DNA of 64,000 nt from Euglena gracilis (Eukaryota; Euglenida; Euglenophyceae; Euglenales): NCBI GenBank assembly GCA_039621445.1, contig CP154956.1, positions 66,108,257-66,172,256 on the forward strand, written 5' to 3'. Position 1 is the stretch's first letter, and the number at the start of each line of letters is the position of its first letter. Under the pieces are notes generated by a model that was given only the letters and a program-made list of their open reading frames with translations, ran no database searches and was not told the origin of the DNA. The translations under genes were made by a program, and so were the position numbers. Below are positions 35,933-47,300 of the stretch, one piece after another.

Positions 35933-36511
35933 GGGCATTTATGACCAAAACAATGCCCATTCATACCAAAATATGAGGTAGTGGGTACCCCCCCAAAAAA
36001 GTCCACAACAAAAACAATGATGAGAAGTTGACCATGCTTCGGAGGTGAGGTGAGGGATATGTTTTGGCTTCGTAGCGGACAGGTTTTTGTGCACCATTCC
36101 ATTTGAAAATTCCAAAAAAACATGGGGGTTATAAAATTTCTCAACCAGTGAAGTTACAGTTGCTTTTTCAGAAGATTTTTTTGGAGGAAGAGTTGGAGGG
36201 GGGTCTGGACCAACCCACCCACCCATCCAATTTGGGGGGAAGTCAATTTTGGGGTCGAAATTTTTCGGGGCCCAAAGAAAGGAAACCCCTGCCTCGGGCA
36301 GGGTACCCTTTCAGCCTGACCCCCCAGGGGGGGGGGGCTTAGCTGGGACCCACCCACCCCCCCGGGCCAACAAATTAAATCTCCGGTTGGCATCTAAGTC
36401 ACAGGGTTTCGGACAGATTCTCAAGACTCCGTCTTGCCCCAAGTGCTGTGTTTTAGACGCAGACTTTGTCTTGGGTCCATACCATCCCCCCCCCTGATCT
36501 TCCCCCCCCCT

Positions 36512-36561
36512 GATCTTGTCCCATACCCGGGCAAGCGTTAGCCGGAGTATGGGACAAGATC
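36512..36561. repeat. Perfect 15-bp hairpin with 20-base loop
   Basis: GATCTTGTCCCATAC at 36512-36526 is exactly inverted as GTATGGGACAAGATC at 36547-36561. It sits between C runs on the left and a G run on the right, immediately before the element at 36571. Confidence 0.85.
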
Positions 36562-36570
36562 GGGGGGATG

Positions 36571-36899
36571 GTGCCCTCACCCCCCCCCCTCTATTTGGCT
36601 AATGGCCGGGCTCCTTAAGACCCCCAATTAGCCAATTAGGGGGGGGGGGACGATTGGGGGGGGGGCTCGAGGACCCCTACCCCCTATTTTTTTTACCTGT
36701 GCAATATTGGTCAGTTTTTTGTGCATATTTGGATTCGTCATGGCTTTTTCTTATCTGGCAAATTTTAAAATTTTCGAAACAGACGTTTTTGGAGGTTTTC
36801 TGAGCCCTTTTTGCAGACTTGCCAAAATTGGCCGGTCTTGTCCCGGAGGCCAATTAGCCAATTAGGGAGAGGGTCAAATAGGGGGGGGGATGAGGGTAC
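36571..36899 (+). mobile_element. G/C-run-bounded inverted-repeat element, copy 2
   Basis: An inverted partner of 31121-31447 about 5.1 kb away. It opens with GTGCCCTCA, a C run, and CTCTATTTGGC, and closes with GGTCAAATA, a G run, and ATGAGGGTAC, so the two ends are imperfect inverted repeats of about 25 bp. The interior reads ACCTGTGCAATATTGGTCAG and GGATTCGTCATGGCTTTTTC. No open frame of note. Confidence 0.8.
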
Positions 36900-37545
36900 A
36901 TTTCAGAAGCAGACTGAATTTTGGACATTTGGACACAGGACGTTTTAAACTATTTTTTAGCATGCCAAAGCCAACAATTTTCCATAATTTTCCATTTCCT
37001 AAAAATACCGGGGACAACTTTGAACCAAAACATTTTTGAAAAAAATTACGGGATGAGGGATGTGATCCAATTGTAACCTATTTTTGGAAAAACCCAAGGG
37101 ACAGCAACTGAAAACCTGACAATCTCTCAAAAAAATTCAGGGGGTGTCAGCAAAAAAACCATGGGGGGGGTAGCAAACCGAAAACCTGAAAATTCCTTTA
37201 AAAAAAACAACAAAAGTTGACCCTGGGGGGCTGGGGCTGGGGCTGGGAATAGGGTCAGGGTCAGGGTTTGGCTTTCTGCCCTGAACATATAAAAAACTTT
37301 CATTTGTCACAATCTCCATGCCATCCTTGTGCATCAGTGGTTCTTGACCCCTTTGCAGTCCCACCTACCCCCACCGACCATGTATTTTCATTTGTGGGTG
37401 ATCAAACTGGTGCAAGGTACTCATTTGGCCCCATCTGGACCATTTCTGGGGGAGATTTGGGCCTGCCAGAGAGTATTTTCATGCCGACCAGTCTGCTCAC
37501 AGGGGGGGGGGCTTAAAAAGTCGGTGGACGCCTCCGTGGTACATT
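36900..37545. other. No recognisable gene
   Basis: AT-rich sequence with a short GGGGCT tandem at about 37227-37250 and GGGTCA at about 37250-37267. No motif-bearing frame. Confidence 0.5.
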
Positions 37546-37549
37546 AGAG

Positions 37550-37622
37550 TGGGTAGTCAATCGACTTTGAAGGGTCGATCGGCTAGTTGAAGGGTCGATC
37601 AACTAGTTGATCGACTACCCCC
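37550..37622. repeat. Compound palindrome
   Basis: GTAGTCAATCGACT at the left mirrors TTGATCGACTAC at the right. In between, AGTTGAAGGGTCGATC-type words repeat and a perfect 16-bp palindrome GATCAACTAGTTGATC lies at 37597-37612. A C run follows at once. Confidence 0.75.
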
Positions 37623-37993
37623 CCAGTCTACGTCGTTGAGCTTCTTTCGGTGCTTATTGGCCCTGAAAGACAGTTTCTTGGCTTGGAAAGCACTGCACCT
37701 TTTTCCTTGTTGGGAGCGGGACCTCCAGGGAGTCCCAAAATCAGGCCTATGTCCCATACAAAACCTACAGATCTTTAAATGTTGATCGCAAAATTCCCCC
37801 CCCCAAAAAACATGTTGACACTCTTGCAAAAACAAACAGTTTGAATCAAAGCCACCGAGATGCATTTTTAAACCAAAGGGTTCAAAGGTTCAATTTCAGT
37901 GAAAATTTTAACAATGGACTTTATTTGACAGATAATTTCGAAAGGCAAAACCCAGAATTGAAATATCAGGGGCTGCACTCATGTCGCCACCAG

Positions 37994-38127
37994 GAGTATT
38001 CAAAGGAGTTATTCCTTGTGATGCAAGTCGATTTTGAAACACCTCGGAAGTCCACCAGTGCTGCCTGGAAAGGATTGATCAACGATCCACATCTCAAAGG
38101 AGAGCCGAGAATTAACGAAGGGTTGAG
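37994..38127 (+). CDS. DAHP synthase-like, exon a
   Basis: The acceptor is CGCCACCAG/GAG and the donor GGTTGAG/GTATGT, leaving phase 2. It encodes [19 protein letters not shown] and then [20 protein letters not shown], matching the [18 protein letters not shown] region of the family. Two active-site positions are changed: Arg to Gln after VM, and Lys to Thr in EKPR. Two extra residues precede the Trp. The frame stays open upstream to 37841, but that stretch has no family similarity, so I place the exon start at the acceptor. Confidence 0.82.
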
Positions 38128-41100
38128 GTATGTTTCATTGTTCCTCACGTCCTTTACATCAAGCTTTGAGTTTTTGAATTCTGGTGCATCCTGATGTTTT
38201 TCTTCCCTTCAACATGTGACAAGAAGAATTTCATAGGGAATGTGATGATTCCTTTTAAAAAAAAAGATGGGAAATTTTCAAATTGGGAGAAGAAGAGAAG
38301 GAATCACACCGGAAAGTCTCTTAACTCTTGTCCCTTGAAATGTCCAGAATTTTGCATAATTCTGTGAAAGGTGCTGGCCTGAAGGGTCAAACATAGGGGG
38401 CGAAATTGGCACGTTTGTCAAAAGTCGATGCCATCGATGTAGCCGATAAGACAAATAATAACTCCTCTAAACGCTCTAGGAAACACATTCATCCTCAAAA
38501 TAATCTATGTGGGAAAGTCCTCGAAACAAGAAGAACAAAATCTGCATGTTTTTGTTTCTGCTAATTTGGCCGAGCCAAAGACACCAAGTTTTGTCCTGCT
38601 TTCCATTTTGTCCTGGAATGAAGAAAGGACCCTTCTTCCAAAACAGCCCTCGTGCAAATTCTGGTTCACAAGGTGCCCAAGCAGGATGCCAGCCAGATAG
38701 GTGCGACCCCGGGGGGGGGGGGGTTCGAGAGTGGGTGGGTGGGTTGAGGCTGCTAGAAGACAGGCAAAAGGGAACTGGTTCTTCTGCAAAGTGGCAGGAA
38801 AAAATTAATGTGTGTGGTGTCACGTGCATGCAACATTTGGTCTTTGGGTCTGCAAGATACATGCAAACTGTTTTGATTTTACTGGTATGTTGTAATTTCG
38901 GAATGGCTTGACAAATTCTTGCAAAGAAACAACAGAATTCATTGAAAAGTTTTGACCTCCGATTCTTTCCTCAAAAAATTTGACAGGGTTGATTGATATT
39001 TTTTTAGGGGTTTCAAACAAAATGAAATTTTATTTGAAAATTTTGAAACTGTTCACAAAATAGCCCAATTGCACCAAACACCACTGCTCCCTCAAAATCA
39101 TCGAAAATTTTGATCAATTTTTTTATGAATAATTTGTCAAAGTTATGGACCTTCAATGAAGTTTTTTTTGTTTTTTTTGGAATTTTTTTTAAAAAAAAAT
39201 GTTGTTTTTTTACTTTGTTTTAAACAAGCTGCCGGTTCCAACTGTTTTATTTTTTTTAAAGGTCATCAGCGAGGCATTTTGGAAACGTCGACTTTTTTTT
39301 GATCCCCTCAAAACAACTCGAAATGACTCCAAAATTTGCCGAAAAACAACCACAACTCGGATTACAGGAGGAGTTGGGAAAAAGCAACACATGTTTGGAT
39401 TCCAAGGGATTGATTTTGAGTTGGCGTGAGTTTGCTTCATTTTCGAGATATTTTAAAATCTTCCAATTTTTGAGCAAAAAAAAATGGCTCAAAAGCACCT
39501 TAAAATGGTCGATTTGGCCACAAAAACGAGCCAGAACACAGGCCAGGCGGTGGCCAAAATATTCGCCGACATTTTCGAAAACAATGGATTCTTTCTCGAG
39601 ATATTTGTGAGAGAAAAATCTATTTTTTTTGGCTCAAAATCTGACCCCAGCAAAATGGCAGAGTTGCAAGTGGGGGGGGGTGCCAATCCAACCAGTTTGG
39701 ACCCCTTGTTGGATGCATAACTTGGGGGGGTTTGGCGTCAAACAGAAGTGTTTCGGAGAGCTGGGATCCAGTCACTCGCAACTGAAAAAAAATTGCGGAA
39801 AGCACGGTGAAAAAGGTGTCCGGGGTCATCAGTGGTATTTATTACCTTCCCCAGACCCGGGGGGCAGGCTTTAAAGCGGTGCCGGGGGGGGGGGACCCTT
39901 GGGGTGCCTGCCTGGGCAGGAAATCCAAGGCGACCTCCTCGGGGGGGGGGCATGGCCAAAAGTGCCGGGCGCTTGGTCAAAGTGTTTCTGGCCCCAGCAC
40001 CAGAAGACCAAAAAACCCATTTTGGGCCACTTTTTGCCCCCGACCAGGCAGGCCCTGACCCCCCTCCCCGGGAGGGGGTACTGCCTGCCTGCCCAGGCAC
40101 TCCAAGGCACCCCGGTTGGTCAAATCCAGCCTGCTGGGGGGGGGGGGGGCTTTTCCTCGGTGGCAAGGTCAGCTCTTGCCCATTAAAGGGAGCTCTTGGC
40201 GACCCAACAGACACAAGACACGTCAGAAATAATTTGTGGAACATTTCAGACTCTGTCAGAAAGTTCCAAAAGCATGTTCTCCGGCGTTTCGTTTTAAACT
40301 TTCCGGTTTTTGTACTTTGTCCAATGGTGTGACTGAGGCATTTCTGATTGTGCATTTCTGTGATTCAGCTTAAATGAATTGTTTCTGAATCCAGTTTCAG
40401 GCTGAAGGCCGCGATTTGTGAATAAAATTTGGCTTGTTTTCCACTTAATTTCGGGCTGAACTCCCAGGCTCTGATCCCTACTGTATTCCTTTCATCGACT
40501 GTAAGAGATTTTGTCGTGGCATCTCTGGAGACTGAACAACCTGTTGAATCCGGACGCTGACCAACTTGCCCAGCACCACAGGCACCAAAATTCCCTGTTG
40601 CTTGAACTGCTTGGCCCCTTGGTAATAAGCAGGTTCAGGGTTCCTATTTGCAATTTTTGGGGTAAGGGTTATTTTTTTCCAATTGTTGTTGTGGTTGTCT
40701 ATTTCGAGGATGTTGACGTGCCCGAGGCTAAACGGGTTAACAAAAGACCTTCGAACGATCACGACCAGGCTTGTGCTTAGTCGGGTGCCTACCCCACGGG
40801 GGGGGGGTGCTAGGGGCACAGGCACCCCAGCACCTGATCCGACCCCCCCCCCCGGGGGGGGGGTAGGGTTTTGGGGGGTGCCTGCCCCTAGCAGGCACCC
40901 CCCTCCGACCCCGGCGCCTTCGGTCCGGGGGCCCGGAAAAGGCCATTTTCAATGAAAATTTTCTGGGTCCCCCCGGACCCCTATCCCCCCGGGGGGGGGG
41001 GTGCCTGCTAGGGGCAGGCACCCTATAGCACCCACCCACCCCCCTCCCCCCCGGTTGGTAAGCACAAGCATGACCACGACCTTGTTTTTATTTATTTCTT

Positions 41101-41342
41101 TGAGGCCCAAATTTTCGGAGGTTCAATCTCGCTGTCTGAAAAACGTTGGGAGTATACAGCTGGTGTCGGAATATCACTTGTATTAGAGGTTCGTCACATT
41201 GCGAGATTTACATTTGACCTAGTAGTACTCAGTAGTTGTAGTACCCAGTAGTAGTGAGACTAGTAGTAGTAGCAGCAACAGCAGTAGTAACAGCTGTGAT
41301 TGTGGTAATGATAATAATAAATACAGTAATAATGATGGCAAC

Positions 41343-41374
<32 letters not shown>

Positions 41375-44300
41375 GCAACAACAACAACAACAATTTTATA
41401 GCCCGTTTGGACGATTATTTTCCAGCCGACCCCAATTGGATCTTAGGGGGGGACTTTACTTCTGCTTTTTGTTCTGCCATTGCCGCGGGTGCTTCTCAGC
41501 ATGGCACGAGAGCTGCTCATTGCCATCACGCGGCTTGGTCTCCCCGTGTGCATGGAGTTCCTCGACACCATTGTTCCCCAATTTCTGGGGGACACCGTAT
41601 CCGTTGCAATGTTCAGCGGCCGGACTTCTGATCCCAGGCTTGGCTGTGTCGTGTCACCCGAAAGATGGTCCTTTTGAAGTGCATCTCCAAATTGCTGAAA
41701 TGCATGCATAGGATAAGGTATCCAGGGCCGAAAGCTTAATATTGATCTAAGGTTTCCCCTCCTCAACCAAAGCTATGGAGAATTTATGATCTGGTTGAGT
41801 GGGAGTCATGAGCGGAGAGGCTTGAGTTAGGCCTAACCCCATTGCCCAACCCCGGAGGCCTATCACACCTTTATCTCTAACCAGCCCCAAAGGTAGGGTA
41901 GGCCAGCCCCTTGCTTGCGTGGACCACCGTTCGGTGGCTTTTACTTTCTTCCCCCTTCCTGCTGCTTTTGGGAATCGCGCCGCCCCGGTCAACGAGGATG
42001 CAGGAGGTAAACCCCCCCCCAAATACAAACCCCCCCCCAAATACAAACCCCCCCCCAAATAAAAAACCCCCCCTGAGGACCTTGAAATCCTGCCCAAATA
42101 TAAAACCCCCCCTCCAGCGCGAAGCGCCGGAAGGAAAAAACTTCGACAAAATCTCTCCCGAAATTGTGATTTTTGGCAGATTCGGGAGCAATTTTTACCA
42201 AAAACGTGTGAAAATTGCTCTTTTGCCCGAAAACTACACTAGACAAGTGTTGGGGGGGTGTGGGGGGGTGTGGGGGGGGTGGGGGGGGGGGGTGGGGGGG
42301 TGTGGGGGGGGGTAAATGTCTAGTGCAGGAGCCAGTTTTTGCAATACCTCTTTTGGACCCCCAAGGGTGGGCGTATTTGTGATTTTGGACCGAAAAAGTG
42401 ACTACTGGATCCCGCCGAGAAGTTGATTTTTCCGACCGAACATAAAACCCCCCCAAATATAAAACCCCCCTCGGGGTCTTGAAATTTCCGCCCAAATATA
42501 AAACCGGGGGGTTTTGTATTTGGGGGGGGTTTAGGCCAAACTCTGGCCCCACAATCTGTACCCTAACCCTATGCCTTCGACAGCCCAACGGTCCCGTAAC
42601 CATCCCGATGGGAATTTTAATACCCCCCTGGGGGGCACTAAACTTCCCACTTGCCATGTGTATACTGATATGTGAATAAGTGTGTGAATATATACATGCA
42701 TGGGTGGCGCACTTTTTTGATGTTGGCAAAAGTTGCTTTTTTTGGGGGTGTTCTTTGCATTGTGTTTTGCTTGATTTTTTTTGACTGAAAAAAATGCACA
42801 TTTTGTTTCGGTTTTTTCCCCTGAAACTAAACTTTTTGTCAGTTGTTTTGGTTATTTACATATTTTCAGAACCAGCAGGTTCCCAAATGCTCCCCAAAAT
42901 GTCAATCAAGACAACAGGTCTGAGCCCTCTCCAGCAGAAAAGTTTGCATCCCAGAGAGCTCCTGAAGAAATTCAGGTGTAACTAGCGTTTTTTTGCTTAT
43001 TTTGTGCTGCTTTTTTGAGGGTCCATCTTACATTCCCCTTCCCATTTTTGCCTCTTCCCATACGTTTTACCATAGTCTTGGTAACGGAGATCAAAATTGT
43101 CGGGAATTGTCGGGATCAATATTATTAGATATCAAAGTCATAGGTTCACCATTTCTGGAGTTTTTTTGCCATAATTTTAGGCTCCTCATCAAAGTTTTTG
43201 TAACCTTTTTGAAACCATTGTGGAATCCTGCATCAATCCTTGGGATGGCCCACCCGGAGAATTTTGGGATTTTTTTTGCACATTTTGGGACTCCTATTCT
43301 TTGTTTCCCGTTTCTTGAAACGTGTTTTCTGAGAGTCCGAAACATCTTCGGCCAACCCCCACAGGCATTCCCTCACTGGTCAACAGCATGTGTCAATGTT
43401 TCGCATGGGTGGAGGGGGGGTTGGGACACTGATTTTTTGGGTCAGTTTTCTTTTTCTCATTGGCGTGGCTGGCGAGGAACCCCCCCCCCCCAATTGACAG
43501 ACCCTCCTGCGATAATATGCTTGAAAAATCCCCCCATTGTCAAATTTTCGGGGTATTCAACACGGTACAGGTTTTTTGAACAACTATTCACATTTTTCCA
43601 GCAAAAAAACAGAAAACATCGAAGCACGAGGAAAACAATGTATTTTTTGATTTGCGCATGCCAGTTGATCTGAATCTTTTGATGCTTTTGAAACTTTCCA
43701 TTCCAGCCTGTTCCAGAGTCAAGTGCACAGAGAGCTGGCATCTGGATTATCATCGCCAATTTGTTTTGCAACAGGCGTGCCTTGGTCCTCGGAAATTTGA
43801 GAGTTGGGCATTGTTTCTCTCAGGCATCTGCCAGATGCAAAGTGCCAATTTGAAGGATAAGAAGACATTGGTCTTGAGGCCATTTCCCCCAAATCCCTCC
43901 CTGGGGTGTCTGGCCCAACTATTAAACCCCGCCAAAAAAAAGCGTTTTAGGGCCCTTGCTCTGTGATTGGTTGATCAACGGAGCTTCAGGTGTTCAAAAA
44001 ACACTGACCTAGGGCATGTTTGGGGAGAGAAAGGATGGCAACCATTTCATTTTCACAACCGATTGTCTCTCCCATATGTGAAAGTGCTGTGCCAGGAATA
44101 CATATAGAAAAATGGGTACCTCCCATAACCTTGTCCATTGCCCCCTCCCAAGCACCTCTGATGATGCTGGGCGATGCTGAGCAATGCTAGCATTTCTTGC
44201 ATATTTTGAAGAATATAACCCATGTTTGGGATTAATGAGCAATCATTTCCGTTAAATCTCTTTTGTTACGCCCATTTTGGCCATTTTTTGTGATGAATTT

Positions 44301-47300
44301 TTAACAATTTGGGTAATTTTAAAATAATTTGAGTAAATTTCGGTCAATTTGGGTAAATAAAATATGAGCAATTTTATGGCATTTTTGGATTCTTTATACC
44401 ATTTCGGTAATTTTGGGTCATTTTTCACATTCTTCTCGGAGATTGTGAGCCATTTAGGGGGCCATTTGAGGTCATTTCAAGCCATTTTTGGTCATTGGGT
44501 TTATTTGCAACCATTTTATCTCATTTGTTTTGTTTGGTTTTTTGGGGCATTTTGGTATGGTTCATCGCCACCTGGAATGGAGCATGCATTCCATCCACTC
44601 CATCCACTCCATCATCTTCATCCATTTCATCAACATCCAGTCCATCCACTGCATCCATTCCAGTATCTCCTTCCACCCCATTGGCTCCAGTATTTGCATC
44701 CATTCATTCCGTTAGGGTTAGGATTAGGGTTAGGGACAGGGTTAGGGATAGGGTTAGGGTTAGGGTTAGGGTTGGTTCTGCGAGCCACCGATCCAACCTC
44801 CGTTCCCTCTGCCCGCTGCTATTCTGAGAATGCACAGTGATACGCTCTCTGTGGCAGTTGGTAATTGGCTCCACATAATACCAAAAGGGTTAGGGTTAGG
44901 GATAGGGTTAGGGATAGAGTTAGGGTTAGGGTTAGGGTTAGGGTTAGGGTCAGGGTTCCAGTATGTCCAATTATTGTTCCAATTGAGTCAGACAGTCCCC
45001 CTGAAAGTGCTGCTCGGACAGTCATGGGAGGTTGGGTCCAGGGGTTTTTTTTTAGTCAGGGGGTTGGGTGGGTGGGTATATCTTTTTCGGCGCCAAAGGC
45101 GCCAAAAATTGTGAAAAGGGGCTATTTTTAGCATTTTCGGGCAAGAGTGGGTGGGTCCACCCCCCCCCCCCCCAGGGGGGGGGGGGGTGGGTGCCGACCC
45201 CCTCCCCCCCCCCCGGTCTTAAAAAAACCCCTGGTTGGGTCGCAGCCGACCGCGGTCAGCCGCGACCCAACCTAAACATTGCCTAAGGTTGGGTCGCGGC
45301 GGGCCGCCGCTGACCGTGGCCGGCCGCGACCCAACCAGATATCTTCATGCTGGGACGTGGTAGGGCCGCGGCTGGCCATCCACCCCATCCACTCCAGTAT
45401 CCGCATCCACTCCATCAATCGTGCTCCAGTGCTGGAGTAAGGAAGACCAAGAGGGGAAGAAGTTTGTGGCTGGCTAAAAACGGCCAACAGGGAAGAAGTT
45501 TGTGGCTGGCTAAAAACGGCCAACAATGGATGAATTTGGGCAAAAATGGGTATTTTTTTCGCCCAAAATCCAGGGCAGGGTTTGATATAAGGAGGGCGTA
45601 CATGGTTTAGGTGGGGGGGTGTCCCCCACCCCTCCTGGCCCGCAGGGGGGGTCCGGACCACCCCCCCCCCCCCACCTGCCAGGGGGGTCCGGACCGACCC
45701 TGGGGGGGGTATCCGGGACCCCCCCAAAAAGGGTCAATTTTTTCCTCCGGCGCTTTGCGCCGAAAATTTTTTGCATTTTTGGCACATTTTTGCCCAAAAA
45801 GTGCCCAAAATGGCACTTTTGGTCGTTTTGGGGGGTCAAAAATTTTCGGTCACCCAGACCGCGCCACTGTTTAGCTTGGCGGGTCTTCCCTTGTTGACTT
45901 TGCTCCACCAAGCGTCCGCCAAGCACATCCTCCACAGTTAGAGGGGGGGGGTCTCCTTCGCCGTGTCGACGCACCGGTTACTCTAATTATTAATTATCAA
46001 TTTAATTATTCCATGACCCCAGCAGGTGTGGTTCCCAGGTTGGTGGACAATCCACCAAATTGGGGACAAACTTGTGGGGGGTCTGTTCAGGGTAGTCACC
46101 CCACCAGGGGGTCGGTTTTTGGGCCAGGCACCCAAATTTCCTTTGAAAATGGCCATAGCACTACCCATCCCAAAACCCGACCCCCCGGGGGGGGGTCGAA
46201 AATGCCCAACCCCTTGCCTTAAAAAGAAGCCTGCCTTGGACGCAAAGGGACCATCAAAGGCTTTGACCCCCGAACAGGCAGAAAATCTGATTCCGGCAGG
46301 TAGAACTGGCTGAGATTGGGAAATAATACAAACACAACACAGCCTTAACTCGAACTCACCAGAATTCCCATCATTGCAGCAAACGGGGCACATACACCAA
46401 CATAGACCAAGCATATGTGTTGGGAACCTTCCAACGGCTTCTTCATCAACATGGGATGTTGCTGGAACGATTTGGGGACCGGGCCCTACAGATGCCCGAA
46501 GCTTTGTGCACTTTCCTCAAATAAGTAATATACTGCTTCTTTCTCTTGGAGCCCGATTGCTTCAGTCAGACAAAAGTTTGCTGGTTCCGGTTCCATTTTG
46601 CCCAAACAGACCACTTGCGCATTTGCAAAAACTGACCATTTGTGCAACTGCAGACGTGTGCAATTGTTCAAAGGCCCATCTGTGCAGTTGCAGCAATGGT
46701 CCTTTTGGCAGAGGTGCAGACGGACCACTTGCCCATCTGTGCACGTGGTCCATTGATGATGGATTGCTGCAGTTATGCGAAATATTTCAGCAGGTTATGG
46801 TTGTGCTGAAAATTGAAGCACCTGCCTTTGGGCCTGTGAAAATACATTAAACATTTTCTGCCCTTGAAACATTAAATATAAACGTTCAAAGCTTAATCCT
46901 TAGAATAAATGAGTGGAAAGGTCCCTTTGCTGCACGCTGGTCACAAATGGATGTATTTGCCGATTTAAAAGCACGCGTTTGGGGGCATATAAAATATAAT
47001 GTAATACCCTGGCTCGCTGTCTTTGACCAACTCAGATTTGCATTCTTCTTTTGCCTCAGAAACTCTAAATGTTAAATGTTTAAAATACCTCCCCCCCCCT
47101 TGTTTAAGCACCGGAAAAGATGGGTAAGAACCGGGGGGGGGGGGGCGCTTATTTTGCCAAAATATGGGTAAGAACCAGGGGGGTGGTGCTTAGACAAGGG
47201 GGAAAAATTTGGCTGCAAAAAAAATCCGGCGCTTCGCGCCAAAAAGGAAAAATTACCCTTATTTTGGAGGTCCACTATTGAGCTTACACACATTTGGATG

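Noticed and set aside
37841-37993. Upstream in-frame extension of DAHP synthase exon a with a Met at 37841
   Set aside because: The added 51 residues have no similarity to the family's N-terminal half, and a plausible acceptor lies exactly where similarity begins.
44711-44957. Chromosome end
   Set aside because: Coding exons and transposable elements continue for at least 19 kb on both sides, and the arrays are short and degenerate.
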